Shown here: positions 31,131-42,211 of the stretch, in pieces
How the letters are laid out: the number at the start of each line of letters is the position of its first letter
How positions within the stretch are numbered: position 1 is the first letter of the stretch
NCBI GenBank assembly: GCA_963921935.1
Contig: OY998175.1
Coordinates: 229,112,122 to 229,176,121 of the forward strand
Length of the DNA: 64,000 nucleotides
Direction: 5' to 3'
Origin: Galeruca laticollis
Taxonomy: Eukaryota; Arthropoda; Insecta; Coleoptera; Chrysomelidae
Made by a program: the position numbers and the translations under genes
The notes under the pieces: model-generated
Database searches by the model: none
What the model saw: only the letters and a program-made list of their open reading frames with translations
Told to the model about the DNA's origin: nothing

Positions 31131-32198
31131 TTACACACTACTCAGCATATGAATTAGACCATGCACATCGGTTGCGTACTGTTTCGCCACACTCAGAGGG
31201 TCGTTAGAGCCGTATACATTTTCAAAAAAGTCTTTGAGTTGATTGTAGTTGATTACGAAATTTTCTGAATCAACGTATGCTTTAGTTGGTTGCATGTGTT
31301 CTTCGAAACTTGTGGTTTCAGGGCGACTTTTCTTACTTATACTCGACGATGGTTTTCGGAATGTGTCAGATGGTGTATCTTCCGTAGGAGTTAATATTTC
31401 TGAGAGGTTCCTCTTATTCGATGCATTAGTCAGGTTGTCTTGGTCGGGAGTGATGGGGGAATCTTCTGGAATTAGGGAGGTTGTAGTATACTCTGGCGGT
31501 TCTTCTGGATTTTCGGGAGGGGGCATTGCAGGGGGTTCATTTAGATGTTCAGGTGTCTCAGTTGTACATTGAGAAGATATATGACCATTTTGCTTGCATT
31601 TGAAGCAGGTTAGATTATCTAATGATAAGAATATTCGATAGGAGGTATTTTCATGGTTGACCAACATAGACTCCGCGATGACAATATTTTCGGGAGGATT
31701 AATGTAGACTTGCTTTCTGAAACTCATTATATGTGCAAAATCTGGATTGGTCATGTTGACTCTGAGAAAGGATATAGGGGATAATAGGCTGAGGCCAAGT
31801 TGTTGTAGGGCTTGCTCTAAATGTGAATGTGGGATTGTTGGGCTCACGTTAGATAGGATCAAACGTTCAGATGGAGTTATCAATCTTCTGGCTCGTATAA
31901 TTTGGTTGTTGACACCAATTGCACTGTGGTCATTCATAAAAGTAGTTACTAACTCTGGGCTGGCGAGGTATATACAAATTCTATTATTCGAAATTCTAGA
32001 TACGAACAGAATGTGTTTAGGGTTGACGAGTATTCCTAAGGCTAGGAGATATTCTTGGATTTTGGTTCCTTCAATCGCAGGAAATATTATAGCTTGGTTC
32101 TTCTCTGGAAATTTTGTTGGCTGTTGTTTACTAAGTACTGAAGAATATGGCATGTTTCTTTCGGTTTGTTGGTTAGATTTCTCTATTCTGGTATCCAT
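31131..32198 (-). CDS. I-like ORF1 (gag-like) with CCHC knuckle
   Basis: An intact frame of about 355 codons from ATG 32198. The frame is open a little further up, to 32276, but an in-frame TGA lies just above and no earlier ATG exists. One clear zinc knuckle, CFKCKQNGHISSQC, near the middle, then a proline-rich stretch (PPAMPPPENPEEPPEY) and an acidic C-terminus. ORF1 proteins coat the element RNA. This frame is undamaged, so the insertion is fairly young. Confidence 0.8.
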   Translation of the reverse strand: MDTRIEKSNQQTERNMPYSSVLSKQQPTKFPEKNQAIIFPAIEGTKIQEYLLALGILVNPKHILFVSRISNNRICIYLASPELVTTFMNDHSAIGVNNQIIRARRLITPSERLILSNVSPTIPHSHLEQALQQLGLSLLSPISFLRVNMTNPDFAHIMSFRKQVYINPPENIVIAESMLVNHENTSYRIFLSLDNLTCFKCKQNGHISSQCTTETPEHLNEPPAMPPPENPEEPPEYTTTSLIPEDSPITPDQDNLTNASNKRNLSEILTPTEDTPSDTFRKPSSSISKKSRPETTSFEEHMQPTKAYVDSENFVINYNQLKDFFENVYGSNDPLSVAKQYATDVHGLIHMLSSV

Positions 32199-32703
32199 CG
32201 TTGTGGTTTGGGGATTCCTGTAGTCAGAAATCCCCGATTTTGGTGGACTCAATTCAATATTTGAAACTTTTGGCACGGGTCATGTGTACCTGCGTAAGGT
32301 CCTGGCCCGTGCGATTTATCGAGACTTACGAGTCTCAAATACACACAATGGTGCACTATGATGTTAGGTAGTACACTTTCTCGAATTTATATTCACTTTT
32401 ATTCAAGAACTTTAAATAAAAATTTTGCCGTGGTGGAATAAATTCGGTATTTCAGTAAAAAAACTGGTCAGAAAATCTGTGGTTATTAAATTATTTAAAT
32501 GGTTTCCCACAAAAAATGTCAATGGAACAGCTCAAATCTTAGATTTTATTACTTGCCTTTAGCAACAGGAGCATACAGAGGTTCACTGAATACAATTATG
32601 CATTTATTAGAATTTTAAAACTGAAAATTCACTGATTTAGATAGACTTTAATCCAGAGCAAATTTAACACTCCACCAAGTAGCAATTCCACCACTAATCT
32701 CCC

Positions 32704-33916
32704 ACTTCAAGCTGCCTAGCTCATCTTACACCCGAAGAAATGTCAGCTATTCCAAAACCGAGTCAACTATCTGGATCATATAGTGAGCTATGAAGGAATG
32801 GTGATAGATCCAGAGCAAATTGCTTCCATTCAGCATTGTGTTGTATGGATGTTGTATAGGTAAACATGGCATGATCGCCATCTGGTTTATAGTTGTTGTG
32901 AATTGATAACGGCTATACGTTGTAAATGATTCCATAAATTAATGCAAATGTGGACTTACCCCAATCTGGACCAGAGGGTGGAAATAAACCATCTCATCAA
33001 ATACCACTGAGTTTTATTTACAATAGATAACACTTAATTATAATAAATACATGGCCTGTATATTACTATGGACGGTCAATTACAATCGTATAAACAATAT
33101 ACATTATGATCGATTCGTTTACACTAAACAGAAGAGATACCAATACTTCCATTTTATAGTAAATAATAATTGTGTATTGTTTTGATACGTTCTACAATTA
33201 GTTGAATTTTAATCGTAACAAATGTGTATTTGTTTATGAATCTTTTTATAAAATTTAAACATTTTTCGAGGTGTATCAACACTGTCAATGTCAATGGGTT
33301 CTTATTAGTTCGTAAGATTCATTTCTGACCATCGAGGTTAATAACCATCACAGCAACCAACCGACAAACATCACATTAGGAGTTTCCTTGGACTTTGTAC
33401 ATACTATTGAAGATTTATCAAAAAGTTTGGACATATTGCCAAGGCACTTACTCGACTCACAGAAGAAACAAGTGCTTTCCATTTTGATGAAGACTGTCAA
33501 ACGGCTTTTGAAACCTCGAAGAGGCATTTATGGTTCAAATTGAAATTGCTGAATACACTTGTAAAATTACAAAAATGAAGGAACCACGTTGAAATTAGTT
33601 TATAATTAATAAATCTGCAAAGCGCTTTCGACTTCCTTCATCATCAGTGCTTCAAGTCATGTTACAAAATTAATACTACATCACATATATCTCTACACAA
33701 ATATATTTATTTTATTTTATTTGTGTAGAGATGTTTGTGATGTATTTTAATTTTGTAACATGATTAACTTTATTGTAATACCTGACTTACAGCACTGATG
33801 ATGACGGAAGTCGAAAGCGCTTTTGCAGATTTATTAATTATACACTAAATACAACATTGTTCCTTCATTTTTGTAATTAATAGTTCAGTTACAAAATAGT
33901 AGGCACCAAATTCTCA
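32704..33916 (+). repeat. 1.2-kb direct repeat, copy 2 (right of I-like element)
   Basis: Repeats 25913-27124, including the gypsy RT tail, the unclassified insert, the RNase H connection and the foldback element. After its last shared base the sequence goes on into a different context (GAAATACCGG...), while copy 1 runs into the I-like element. Confidence 0.85.
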
Positions 33917-35206
33917 GAAATACCGGATGTCCCACTATAAAGTAACACATTTTGATGGCAACGACGAAAATAAATTAAAATTCAATATTCTATATAATTC
34001 TCCGGTACGTAAATATTTTGAAGGTCACGCTACGACGTTCCGCATCCTTTCATCGGTTGATAGGTACTGGTGGTCTGAATTGTACTTAGGTGGAACTAAA
34101 GCGGTGTGTGTTTCCATTTCGGCGATATACTCGACGGTGTACGAAACTCTCTATGTCCTGTGAAATGTTCAGCTAACCGGGGATATGAGCAGCCGGCGGA
34201 TCAATACTCTTTCGGTTTTAGTCTCAAGATTTGGGAGTATCGTTTGTAGCTAGTCACTACCCAGCTTAACGAATACTTCTACATGCAGGGACTGTAGTTA
34301 TTACAGCGTATCAATACCACACCGAAATTATTCTAACAGTTAAAGCGATCGTTTATAGCCAGTCAGTACCCAACTTAACGGCGCTTCCCTACGGAGATAC
34401 TGCAGAGTTTTCGGTGTGTCAGTACCACACCGAAATTCTTCTAACAGTTAGAACAATCGTTCACGTTTCCGTCAATACCAGAAACCAACGGCCGTTCTAA
34501 TGAATGATGTATAAGGTAGGATCAATACTCCGACTTAGTACAACACTCGGCGAAAGATAGTGTAAAGCGTTTAAGGTTGAAGTCAATACCCTCGACCTAC
34601 GCTTCACACTGGAGGCGGCTGAACTTGTAGGAGCAGGAGTCCGTAAACCAAGTAGTCTCTTCGTCTGTTGGTTCGCATTTTTATATCCATCGTGGTGGTG
34701 GTGGTGGTGGTAGTCTCTGTCCCTTCTACCGTCAATTCCTCGTGCGTATCCGGCGTGGGGGCTCTGCTGTTCTGGTGGGGTATATCGTCATCGCGGCGAC
34801 AACTGGTTTTCTGAATCGTGTTTTATAGTAACGCCTTTATGTCGTTACAATTTTTAGGGAAAGATTTAATTTTTTATGAAGCCATGTCAATAACTTCCAA
34901 ACGTAAATTATCACATTTCAACAGCTTGGAAACGTTATAACTCGAAAATGAGACAAAGGATTAATGAGCGGCTTTCACTGAAATTCTAAGAAATGTTTAA
35001 ATTTTTTATGACGCCGTTTGCAAGTCTCAAAAGTCGTCTAAAGGAACCACTTTATATTGGTACACCCTGTATTACATTAAACCGACAATAATTGTAGTCG
35101 GGCTGTGATTCTAATTACCTAGAATCACAGCCTGACTACACTTGTTGTCGGTTTAATACAATATTTCTGAGAATTGAGTCCCTACTATTTTGGAACTGAA
35201 CTATAA
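33883..35206. mobile_element. Segment bounded by about 41-bp inverted repeats
   Basis: Left AGTTCAGTTACAAAATAGTA and right its complement TACTATTTTGGAACTGAACT (roughly 36 of 41 bases match over the full arms). The right edge returns to gypsy D RNase H after a TA, so this looks like a DNA transposon end. Inside: a 78-codon frame I do not recognise (33927-34163), a tandem repeat of about 108 bp (34216-34465) with recurring TCAATACC words, and a GGT run at 34690-34712. No transposase seen. Confidence 0.5.
35076..35157. repeat. 82-bp near-perfect palindrome
   Basis: ATTAAACCGACAATAATTGT at left pairs with ACACTTGTTGTCGGTTTAAT at right. Arms are about 37 bases with a short loop (TAATTACC). It could form a strong hairpin. 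It may be a tiny foldback element. Confidence 0.8.
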
Positions 35207-35386
35207 CCACGGCGCCGATATTAGGATATTCATTACCAGAGGGAGACTTTATTCTTGACACTGATGCGAGTAACATAGGAATTGGAGGAGTGATCTCACA
35301 GATCCAAGGGGGGCAAAAAAGAGTGCTGGAATATTTCAGTAAAGTCCTCTCCAAACCAGATCGAAACTACTGCGTCACGAGATAAC
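35207..35386 (+). pseudogene. gypsy D RNase H fragment
   Basis: Reads AAILGYSLPEGDFILDTDAS, then VISQIQGGQKRVLEYFSKV and RNYCVTR, matching bases 120-300. It stops at the target-site duplication ATAAC of element E1. Confidence 0.8.
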
Positions 35387-35573
35387 TGTTTATTTGCGAG
35401 TATTAATTAATATGAAATAACACTACCTTATTCTTTACAATTTATTTCAAGACTGGCTAATCAGTACAAAATATTTAATTCTCCAAATCATAAAAATACG
35501 TACCAACACCAAAGATAAGGAAACTAGTTTTTCTGAATGTCTAAATCCAAATGCTTAATTACTATATACAACA
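35387..35573 (-). repeat. 3' LTR of E1
   Basis: Minus strand TGTTGTATATAG...GCAAATAAACA. The purine tract AAAAGAGGGAGA precedes it. Confidence 0.9.
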
Positions 35574-35655
35574 TCTCCCTCTTTTATACCAACACTACCC
35601 CAATATTTCTTATCAAAGCAAATTTCCTCAATAATAATTTAACCAAAAACTATAA

Positions 35656-36040
35656 TTATTCATTGAAGCCATAGCGTTGCGGTTTTACAATTTTGCTACG
35701 ACGACGTAAGTTCCTTCCGGAGTTATCTCCCTCTTTTCCTACATCGTCAATTTCTACACTCACACCACTATTTTCATTTGACTCATTAGTATCAAGAAAC
35801 GTACTTCCCTTAATGTCTCTGTTTTCACTGCTTTGTACATTATTTACATCAAGTACAACATTATTATTTACTTCTGATCGGGGTATGATTGATACCACTT
35901 CTGGATTCACACTACAAGTAGTTTCATGTTTTAATTTCAATTGATCAGAGTGTCTTTTCCAATTCATACCACTATCAGTCTTAACCATGTGAGCTCTCCG
36001 ACCCAACACCTCTGTAATTATGCCCGGACACCAAGGCGAA
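35656..36040 (-). pseudogene. E1 pol: integrase C-terminus
   Basis: Reads RRAHMVKTDSGMNWKRHSDQ, the usual end of Mag-like integrases where a short SH3-type tail binds DNA, then a Ser/Asn-rich tail. It is in a different frame from the integrase core. Confidence 0.65.
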
Positions 36041-36720
36041 CTAGAATGTAGGATCTTTTATCCATACCTTATCATTTATTTCGAAATTAATATCCTTTGC
36101 GCGAGACGTATAATTTTGTTGTTGTCGTTTTTGATTTGATTTTATTATTTCCACGGTTGAAGGCATGAGTAAGTCAAATTTGGTTCTTAATCCTCGGCCA
36201 AAAAGCATTTTTGCAGGTGATTCGCCTGTTGTGGTATCCAGCGTATTCCGAAAATGAAACAAAAATCTCTGCAATATCAGATTTAATTCAAATTTAGGAT
36301 TTTCGTACTTAGATTTTAAAATGGCATTTTTAAAAATTTTTACTGCACTTTCCGCTTGCCCGTTTGTATGAGGATGATAAGGAGCCCCCGTACTATGTTT
36401 TATGCCACATTGAACTAAAAATGTTTGGAATTCTTCTGAAATGAAAATTCGACCGTTATCAGTGCATAGCTCTCTCGGCAACCCAAATCTACTAAAAACT
36501 TCCCTAAATACTTCAATTGTTCTAGATGCCGATAAATGTTTTACCTCAAAAACTTCCAACCACTTAGATGTCGCGTCCTGAATCACTAAAATGTCTTTCC
36601 ATGGATTGGCCCAAAAAAATCAGCATGTAACCTTGTCCACACTTCTTTGGGTCACTCCCATACAACCAATGAATTTTTTGTGGATTAGAGCTGTATGCAT
36701 TACAAGTCTCACAACTTTTA
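36041..36720 (-). pseudogene. E1 pol: integrase core
   Basis: IQDATSKWLEVFEVKHLS, CTDNGRIFISEEFQ (second catalytic Asp) and YHPHTNGQAESAVKIFKN (catalytic Glu) are open at 36586-36041. The first Asp block lies upstream in the shifted part (about 36600). TTGESPAKMLFGRGLRTKFD follows. It would insert the DNA copy into the chromosome. Confidence 0.8.
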
Positions 36721-37743
36721 ACCCCCCATATTGGATTTATGTAGTTCATCTAATATTTGACCATAAAATGTTTTAGGTATAATAAGACGGTATCCCCATA
36801 ATAAACAGTTTTTTTCGGTTGATATTTCATTTTTATGCAAAAAATATGGCCTTATTTCTGAAGAAGGACACTCTGCTGGCCATCCATTTTGTACGTAGAA
36901 TATGATTTTAGTTAAAAGTGGATCGGAGTTAGTTTCATTTTTAATGTTCATTGGAATTTGTGATTCTTGAATATAATTCAAAAATGAAACTTTAGGATTG
37001 ATACTTAAATTAAGAATACTTTCCTGTCCATTAAAAAAAATATTCCTTTCCGGTAATCTCGAAAAACAATCTGCTATATTTTTTGAAGAAGGCACAAATT
37101 TAATTTCATAATCATAAGCAGAAAGTATGTGAGCCCATCTTTGCAAACGGTTCGCGGCAAAAATTGGTAAACCCCTTTTGCTTCCAAAAATTGCTAAAAG
37201 AGGTTTGTGATCTGAAAATAAATAAAATTTTCTTCCATATATATATTGGAAAAACTTTTTAACCCCAAATATAATTGCGGCTGCTTCCTTTTCAATCTGT
37301 GAATAATTTTGTTCCGCCGAATTTAAAACACGAGATGCAAATGCAATAGGTCGTTCAGACCCATCATCGAATATATGACTAAGAGTGGCACCTAAAGCAA
37401 AACTAGAAGCATCTACCATTAATTTTATCTTTTTTTCTGGGTCAAAATGTGACAATACCGATGAGGACGATAATAACTTTTTAATAGCCTCATAGCTATG
37501 TCTGCAATCATTTCCCCAGTGCCAGTCAGCGTCCTTTTTTAGTAAGTTATATAAAGGTTTTAAAATGTGTGAGACATTCGGTATAAACCGGCAATAAAAA
37601 TTTACCATCCCTAAAAATGATTTAAGTTCGATCCTTGAGCTCGGAGTTCCAACATTTTTGATTGCAGAAATTCTTTCATCCGACATATGTAGCCCTTCCT
37701 TATCAATCACGTGTCCTAAATATTTTACCGAATCTTGAAACAA
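36718..37743 (-). pseudogene. E1 pol: RT end, RNase H, integrase zinc finger
   Basis: SFLGMVNFYCRFIPNVSH, then RNase H: KLMVDASSFALGATLSH, RPIAFASRVLNSAEQNYS, FSDHKPLLAIFGS, then DCFSRLP. The last hundred codons run to the integrase zinc region (LDELHKSNMGG). 341 codons open. Confidence 0.85.
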
Positions 37744-38790
37744 AAAACATTTTTCTTTTTTTTTATTTTAAGACCACATTTTCGCAATATTTGGAAAATA
37801 TTTCCCAATCTATCCAAGTGCTCCTGATCATCATTTCCTGTAATAAGAATATCATCTAGAAAACATGCTACCACTGGAATTAAAAACAGTTTGTTCCATA
37901 ATATTTTGAAAAATGGATGGAGCCGTTTTAATACCATAGGGTAAGCGCGTGTATGAGAACATACCTTTATGTGTTGTTATCGTAACAAGCTTTTGAGATT
38001 CCTCTGTCAGTAGAACATGTTGATATGCTTCAGATAAGTCAATTTTTGAAAATTTTTGACCGTTTTGAAGTTGAGAAAAAAGATATTCAATACGAGGTAG
38101 GGGAAAGTGTTGTGTTACTAAGTGTGAATTTGAAGTAATTTTAAAATCTCCGCACAGCCTTACGGAACCATTTGGTTTTAGGATAGGAACAACAGGCGTA
38201 GCCCATTCTGAAAATTGAGTAGGTTTTAAAACTCCATTGGCTACTAATCTCGGTTTCTATTTTTGGTTTTAATGCGAAAGGAACTGGTCTGGGTTTGCAA
38301 AATTTGGGAATAGTACCTTCTTTTAATTTTAAAGAAATTTTAAATTTATTAAAACAACCAAGATTCGGCTCTAAAATTTCTTGATAAGTTTCAAGCAATT
38401 TTTGAAGTCTTGTCGGAAAACTTACATATTATTTAACAAATTTGAATTTGGTAGTTTACAAATACCTAAACCTAACATTTTCAATCCAATTCTGCCTATG
38501 AGGGGTGGTCCCTCATTTCTAATAACATAGGTTTTTAATATATAAGATTTATTTTAATATATTATATGAAGTTTTAAAAATCCTAAGGGTTCAATAGTCA
38601 TACCAATATGATCTCTAAGCGATAAATCATTTTTTTCTTTTAAACCCTTAAAATGTTTACGATACATTGTTTCAGAAATGGCAGAATGTGCGAAACCAGA
38701 GTCCGCTTCAAAGTGCATAGGGGTGCTTTCTACGGTTAGTTTTATAAAAGTCGGCTTACCTAATACTTTAAGGAGAATCGTCACCCTCTA
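37725..38790 (-). pseudogene. E1 pol: protease and reverse transcriptase, frameshifted
   Basis: Protease at 38784-38554: MHFEADSGFAHSAISE, with DSG as active-site triplet. RT start at 38398-38141 (ISLKLKEGTIPKFCKPRPVP). The middle reads FSKIDLSEAYQHVL and LPYGIKTAPSIFQ in other frames. The catalytic CFLDDILITGND is at 37937-37725. At least four frames are used, so the enzyme is broken. Confidence 0.8.
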
Positions 38791-38900
38791 TGTTATTTAT
38801 ATCCCTTACATTAAAAATGGACTCAGTTTCATCAAAATTATCCAAATCGCTTGAACATTGTTTATCATTATCAATATTATTTTCCGTCAAAAAATTGTGA

Positions 38901-39758
38901 TTATTTTTTTTTACATTGAGGTGCTAAATGACGTTTAACGCCGCATCTATAACAAGTGCAACCTTTGAAAGCACAATTACTAGCGAGGTGATTGCCTCTA
39001 CCGCACACAAAACATTTTTTTTGGTTCTGATTAAAAGGTGATTCACTTACCGAGAAATTTCTTCTGTTACCTTTATTTCCCATTCGAGATGTAGAAGGTC
39101 GATTAATACCACTCGACCTATCTGTTTGTTGAACTCTTTTTTGTTGATGAAAATTCAACTCATCTTCTTGTTTAATGTGAACGCCCGCTACTGACTGCCT
39201 GTCAGAATGTTCCTTTAAAGCTGACTCCTTCGATAACGCTACTTTCATCATCATGTTCAACGTTGTAGCACTTTTCGAGGCATCTTCTTCAAAAAGACGG
39301 TCCATAATTTTATCATTCATACCAATGGTAAAAATAGCTCGCATAACTACTTCCAGTTCCTTTCCAAATTTACAATTGGATGCTAACTTGTTAACCCGGG
39401 CTGACCAATCGGAGACATTTTCATTATTATTTCTCCGTGCTGAATAAAGCTTCAACCTTTCGGCAAACCATGATTTTACCGGTACGCAATGTTCACTTAG
39501 TAACGTTACTAGCTCATCAAATGATTTATCTGCAGGTAAACTTGGAACACATAAATTTCGTACTAGTACATAACAACTCTCCGATAATGTGTTTAATAAT
39601 ATCGCTTTTTTCTTGTCTGCTTCCTCAATACCATTTGCTATAAAAAATTGGTTCAGTCTTTCATTAAATGCCGAAAATTCTGAATCTTTGTGATCAAATT
39701 CTGTTAAAGTTCCTAAAAAGGCTTGCATTTTCAACACGAAATCACAATCACATATCAA
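38901..39758 (-). CDS. E1 gag
   Basis: 285 codons, open. An ATG at 39728 (MQAFLGTLTEF) is a likely start; the frame is open slightly further up. Capsid-like helical part (FNERLNQFFIANGIEE, FDELVTLLSEHCVP, RLKLYSARRNNNENVSDW), then two zinc knuckles CFVCGRGNHLASNC and CYRCGVKRHLAPQC. Gag forms the particle that packages element RNA. It is preceded by the primer-binding site. Confidence 0.85.
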   Translation of the reverse strand: MICDCDFVLKMQAFLGTLTEFDHKDSEFSAFNERLNQFFIANGIEEADKKKAILLNTLSESCYVLVRNLCVPSLPADKSFDELVTLLSEHCVPVKSWFAERLKLYSARRNNNENVSDWSARVNKLASNCKFGKELEVVMRAIFTIGMNDKIMDRLFEEDASKSATTLNMMMKVALSKESALKEHSDRQSVAGVHIKQEDELNFHQQKRVQQTDRSSGINRPSTSRMGNKGNRRNFSVSESPFNQNQKKCFVCGRGNHLASNCAFKGCTCYRCGVKRHLAPQCKKK

Positions 39759-39806
39759 AACTAAACAATTTTACTTGTTAATTCGACACAAAATCCTCGT
39801 CGCCAC

Positions 39807-39993
39807 TGTTTATTTGCGAGTATTAATTAATATGAAATAACACTACCTTATTCTTTACAATTTATTTCAAAACTGGCTAATCAGTACAAAATATTTAATT
39901 CTCCAAATCATAAAAATACGTACCAACACCAAAGATAAGGAAACTAGTTTTTCTGACTGTCGAAACCCAAATGCTTAATTACTATATACAACA
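39807..39993 (-). repeat. 5' LTR of E1
   Basis: Same 187-bp sequence as 35387-35573 apart from about four substitutions. Just inside it, on the minus strand, TGGCGACGAGGAT begins with the TGG expected to pair with a tRNA CCA end. Confidence 0.9.
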
Positions 39994-39998
39994 ATAAC

Positions 39999-40763
39999 TT
40001 TTGGCGGTAGTGAAGTCCGTGGAACACTTTGACCAGTATCTCTATGGAAGGAAGTTCTTAATCCGAAATGATCATGCAGCACTCGAGTGGTTGATGAAGT
40101 TCAAGAATCCCGAGGGCCAGATCGCTAGATGGATTGAACGATTTCAAGAGTACGATTTCAACATCGAGCTTGTCACCGAAATGACTCCCTCTCTACACGG
40201 CTGAGGAGACTGTTCACTTTGCAGCAAGGCAAAATATAAGGAAGCTGCAGTTTCAGGAACTACAGTAGTCAACGAAGGAGATCAGGAGAATGATCCTCAC
40301 CTAAAGATGATTCGGCAATGGATGGAAGAAAATCGGCGACCTATCTGACAAGAAGTATCAAGTTTTTCCTCGACGTTCAAGGCATATTGGGCTGATTAGA
40401 AATCCCTTATTCTGAAAGCAGGCTTGTCGAAAAGAATCCTTGAAAACAATGATGGTTCCGAGAAGAGAAGACAGGTAGTTATCCTAAGTAAGAGAATAGC
40501 TGAGGTATTAAGAAAGTTACACGACATTCCATCAGGAGTAAAGAAAATCCTTCAACGAATCCGTGAAAGGTTTTATTGGATGAACAGCTCCGACGATGTG
40601 AAGGACTGGTGTAAGAAATGTACGACTTGTGCTACGAGTAATGGACCACATCGCAAGAGAAAGGCACCCATGAAACAATATAAAGTTGGAAGCTCATTCG
40701 AAAAGATTGCTCTAAATATAGTTGGACTGTTTCCGACAACAGAAGCCACAACTGTCGCAGATG
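39999..40763 (+). pseudogene. gypsy D: RNase H end and integrase start
   Basis: AVVKSVEHFDQYLYGRKFL and WLMKFKNPEGQIARWIERFQ, then stops, then GVKKILQRIRERFYWMNSSD and WCKKCTTCATSNGPH. About 100 bases around the first integrase Asp are deleted. The match ends at 40763 in ATTVAD. Confidence 0.8.
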
Positions 40764-41212
40764 GGACGACGCAGAAGGCTGCAGGCTTGCCAAGGAACTG
40801 CTACAATATACGGACAGCAAAGTAGCCAAAAAATACGTGACTATGAACAAGCGGAACCTACGAACAGCCACGGGTATCCTGACTGGTCACTGCCACCTAC
40901 GGAAACACCTCCGCAGACTGGGTCTCTCTGACACCCCACTTTGTAGAGGATGTGAGCAAGAAGATGAGACTGTCGAGCACATTCTTTGTGAATGTCACTC
41001 TCTTATCTTAGGTTTCATGTATTCGGCGAGCACAAGCTAACACACGCCAGTATGAGGGAACTTAATTCAGGCGACGTTATCGCCTACTTCAGAGAAGTAA
41101 GCTGGATGACGAGCTAGAATGAAGTTTTGAACCTCAGAAGGATGCACAATGGGCCAATTGTGGCCTAAGTGCTGTGGGGTCTACCCACCCTTCCAACTTT
41201 TACAGATACAGA
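40764..41212 (+). mobile_element. LOA-like 3' end fragment inside gypsy D
   Basis: Encodes RNLRTATGILTGHCHL, RLGLSDTPLCRGCEQEDETV and EHILCECHSL, the same C-terminal zinc region as the element at 3763-5850 but a different sequence. It replaces part of integrase and has no clean target-site duplication, so either deletion followed insertion or it arrived by another route. Confidence 0.7.
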
Positions 41213-42126
41213 CCTGCGAAAATCCTGTTTGGATGCGATATGAGGCTACCTTGTGACCTAGAATTTGGTTATCGACCGAGAGAAGTTGCCAGCGACTAAA
41301 TAAAAAAACGGTATGACACGCAGGCCCCAGAAAGCAGTTTCACAGAAGGGGACAAAGTATGGCTGTACAACCCGACGAGGAGAACGGGATCTTCCCCAAA
41401 ATTACAGAAATCTTGGGAAAGTCTGTACTTAACTAAGAAAAATATCAATGACGCCATCTATCGCATAAACAAGATCCCCAATTGAAACCCGAAAGTAGTC
41501 CATCAAAACCGAATAGTTCCATTTGAAGGAGACCATGACCTCGAGGAAGGAGTGAACCATATCTAATAAAAGCCTGAACGGTAGTTATGGAGTCACGACA
41601 AGATTTGTTCAAGCTCCCGGAAGAGTATTCACTGACACACAACATCTCCGCCATTAACAAACACGCACGAGGGTTGGCAACAGTCTTTCGAAAGAAATTT
41701 GGGCAATTAGAAAAACTTGACGATCAGATTCCATCGTCTGGCAAGCCACTGAGGCTAAAACAAAATTCGTGGTACGTCTTCTACCTGGTAACTAAAAACT
41801 AATTTCAATCGATCCGCCTACCGCGATGTGTGGGAAGCGTTTCGAAGTCTTTGAGATCATGTGCTGGAATCCAACGTGAAGAAACTAGCAATGTCTAAGA
41901 TATAGCGCAACTAGTTGGATAGGCGAGTGATCAGGAGCGTGATAGAGGTGATCTTCCGGTGTCCACATATTAATTTGCAGCTATACCCCTCGTTATCGGT
42001 ACCCGATAAAGACGGTGTCCTGGTGCTTCCATACGACCGGGAAGTATAGAAATGGGTCCACATTTAAACATCTAGTGCAGGCTACAAAGAAGTGCCTGTA
42101 GGAACTTCCTTTTAAGGAGGGGGTAA
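41213..42126 (+). pseudogene. gypsy D: integrase end, macro domain, CCCH remnant
   Basis: Integrase end (KILFGCDMRLPCDLEFG, NPTRRTGSSPKLQKSW) with stops. Macro domain from about 41587: DLFKLPEEYSLTHNISAIN, ARGLATVFRKKFGQLEKL, FYLVTKN, then several stops. Beyond it the codons at the macro-CCCH join are open (PRYRYP), and a weakened finger follows (CFHTTGKY; two Cys lost). This shows the macro tail is ancestral to the family. Confidence 0.75.
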
Positions 42127-42197
42127 TGTTTCGAAACCGTGTGATTGTTTTTATGGACATTTGTAAGAAGGTCGATTGTTTGTTATTAGGAGCCGCA
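42127..42197 (+). repeat. LTR of gypsy D, left part
   Basis: Begins TGTTTCGAAACCGTG after GGAGGGGGTAA. It continues at 57683 after the hAT insertion. Its last eight bases, GAGCCGCA (42190-42197), are the hAT target-site duplication. Confidence 0.75.
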
Positions 42198-42211
42198 CAG
42201 TGGCGGCCTTA

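Larger units (their letters stand above)
27125..32703 (-). mobile_element. I-like non-LTR retrotransposon, nearly full length
   Basis: Minus-strand order: 5' leader (32703-32277), ORF1 with a zinc knuckle, endonuclease, RT, RNase H, short 3' UTR. ORF2 has a few frameshifts. Both ends coincide with the 1.2-kb direct repeats. The 3' end may carry a short A tail, or end at CTATTAT if the 12 bases TTTTGATGGCAA belong to the target. Confidence 0.85.
35387..39993 (-). mobile_element. Complete short-LTR Ty3/gypsy element E1 (Mag-like)
   Basis: Two 187-bp LTRs (35387-35573 and 39807-39993) that I see differ at four positions. A perfect 5-bp target-site duplication, ATAAC, at 35382-35386 and 39994-39998. 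Minus-strand order: LTR, primer site (TGGCGACGAGGAT), gag, protease, RT, RNase H, integrase, purine tract (AAAAGAGGGAG), LTR. No envelope gene. Several frameshifts in pol. It sits in the RNase H of gypsy D. Confidence 0.9.

Noticed and set aside
25913..33916. The 1.2-kb direct repeats as LTRs of one element
   Set aside because: They start inside a gypsy pol reading frame and contain a foldback element. They have no TG...CA ends and no primer site inside.
35656..36009. Envelope gene in element E1
   Set aside because: The frame is the integrase C-terminal tail. None of the LTR elements here has a signal peptide or membrane segment after pol.
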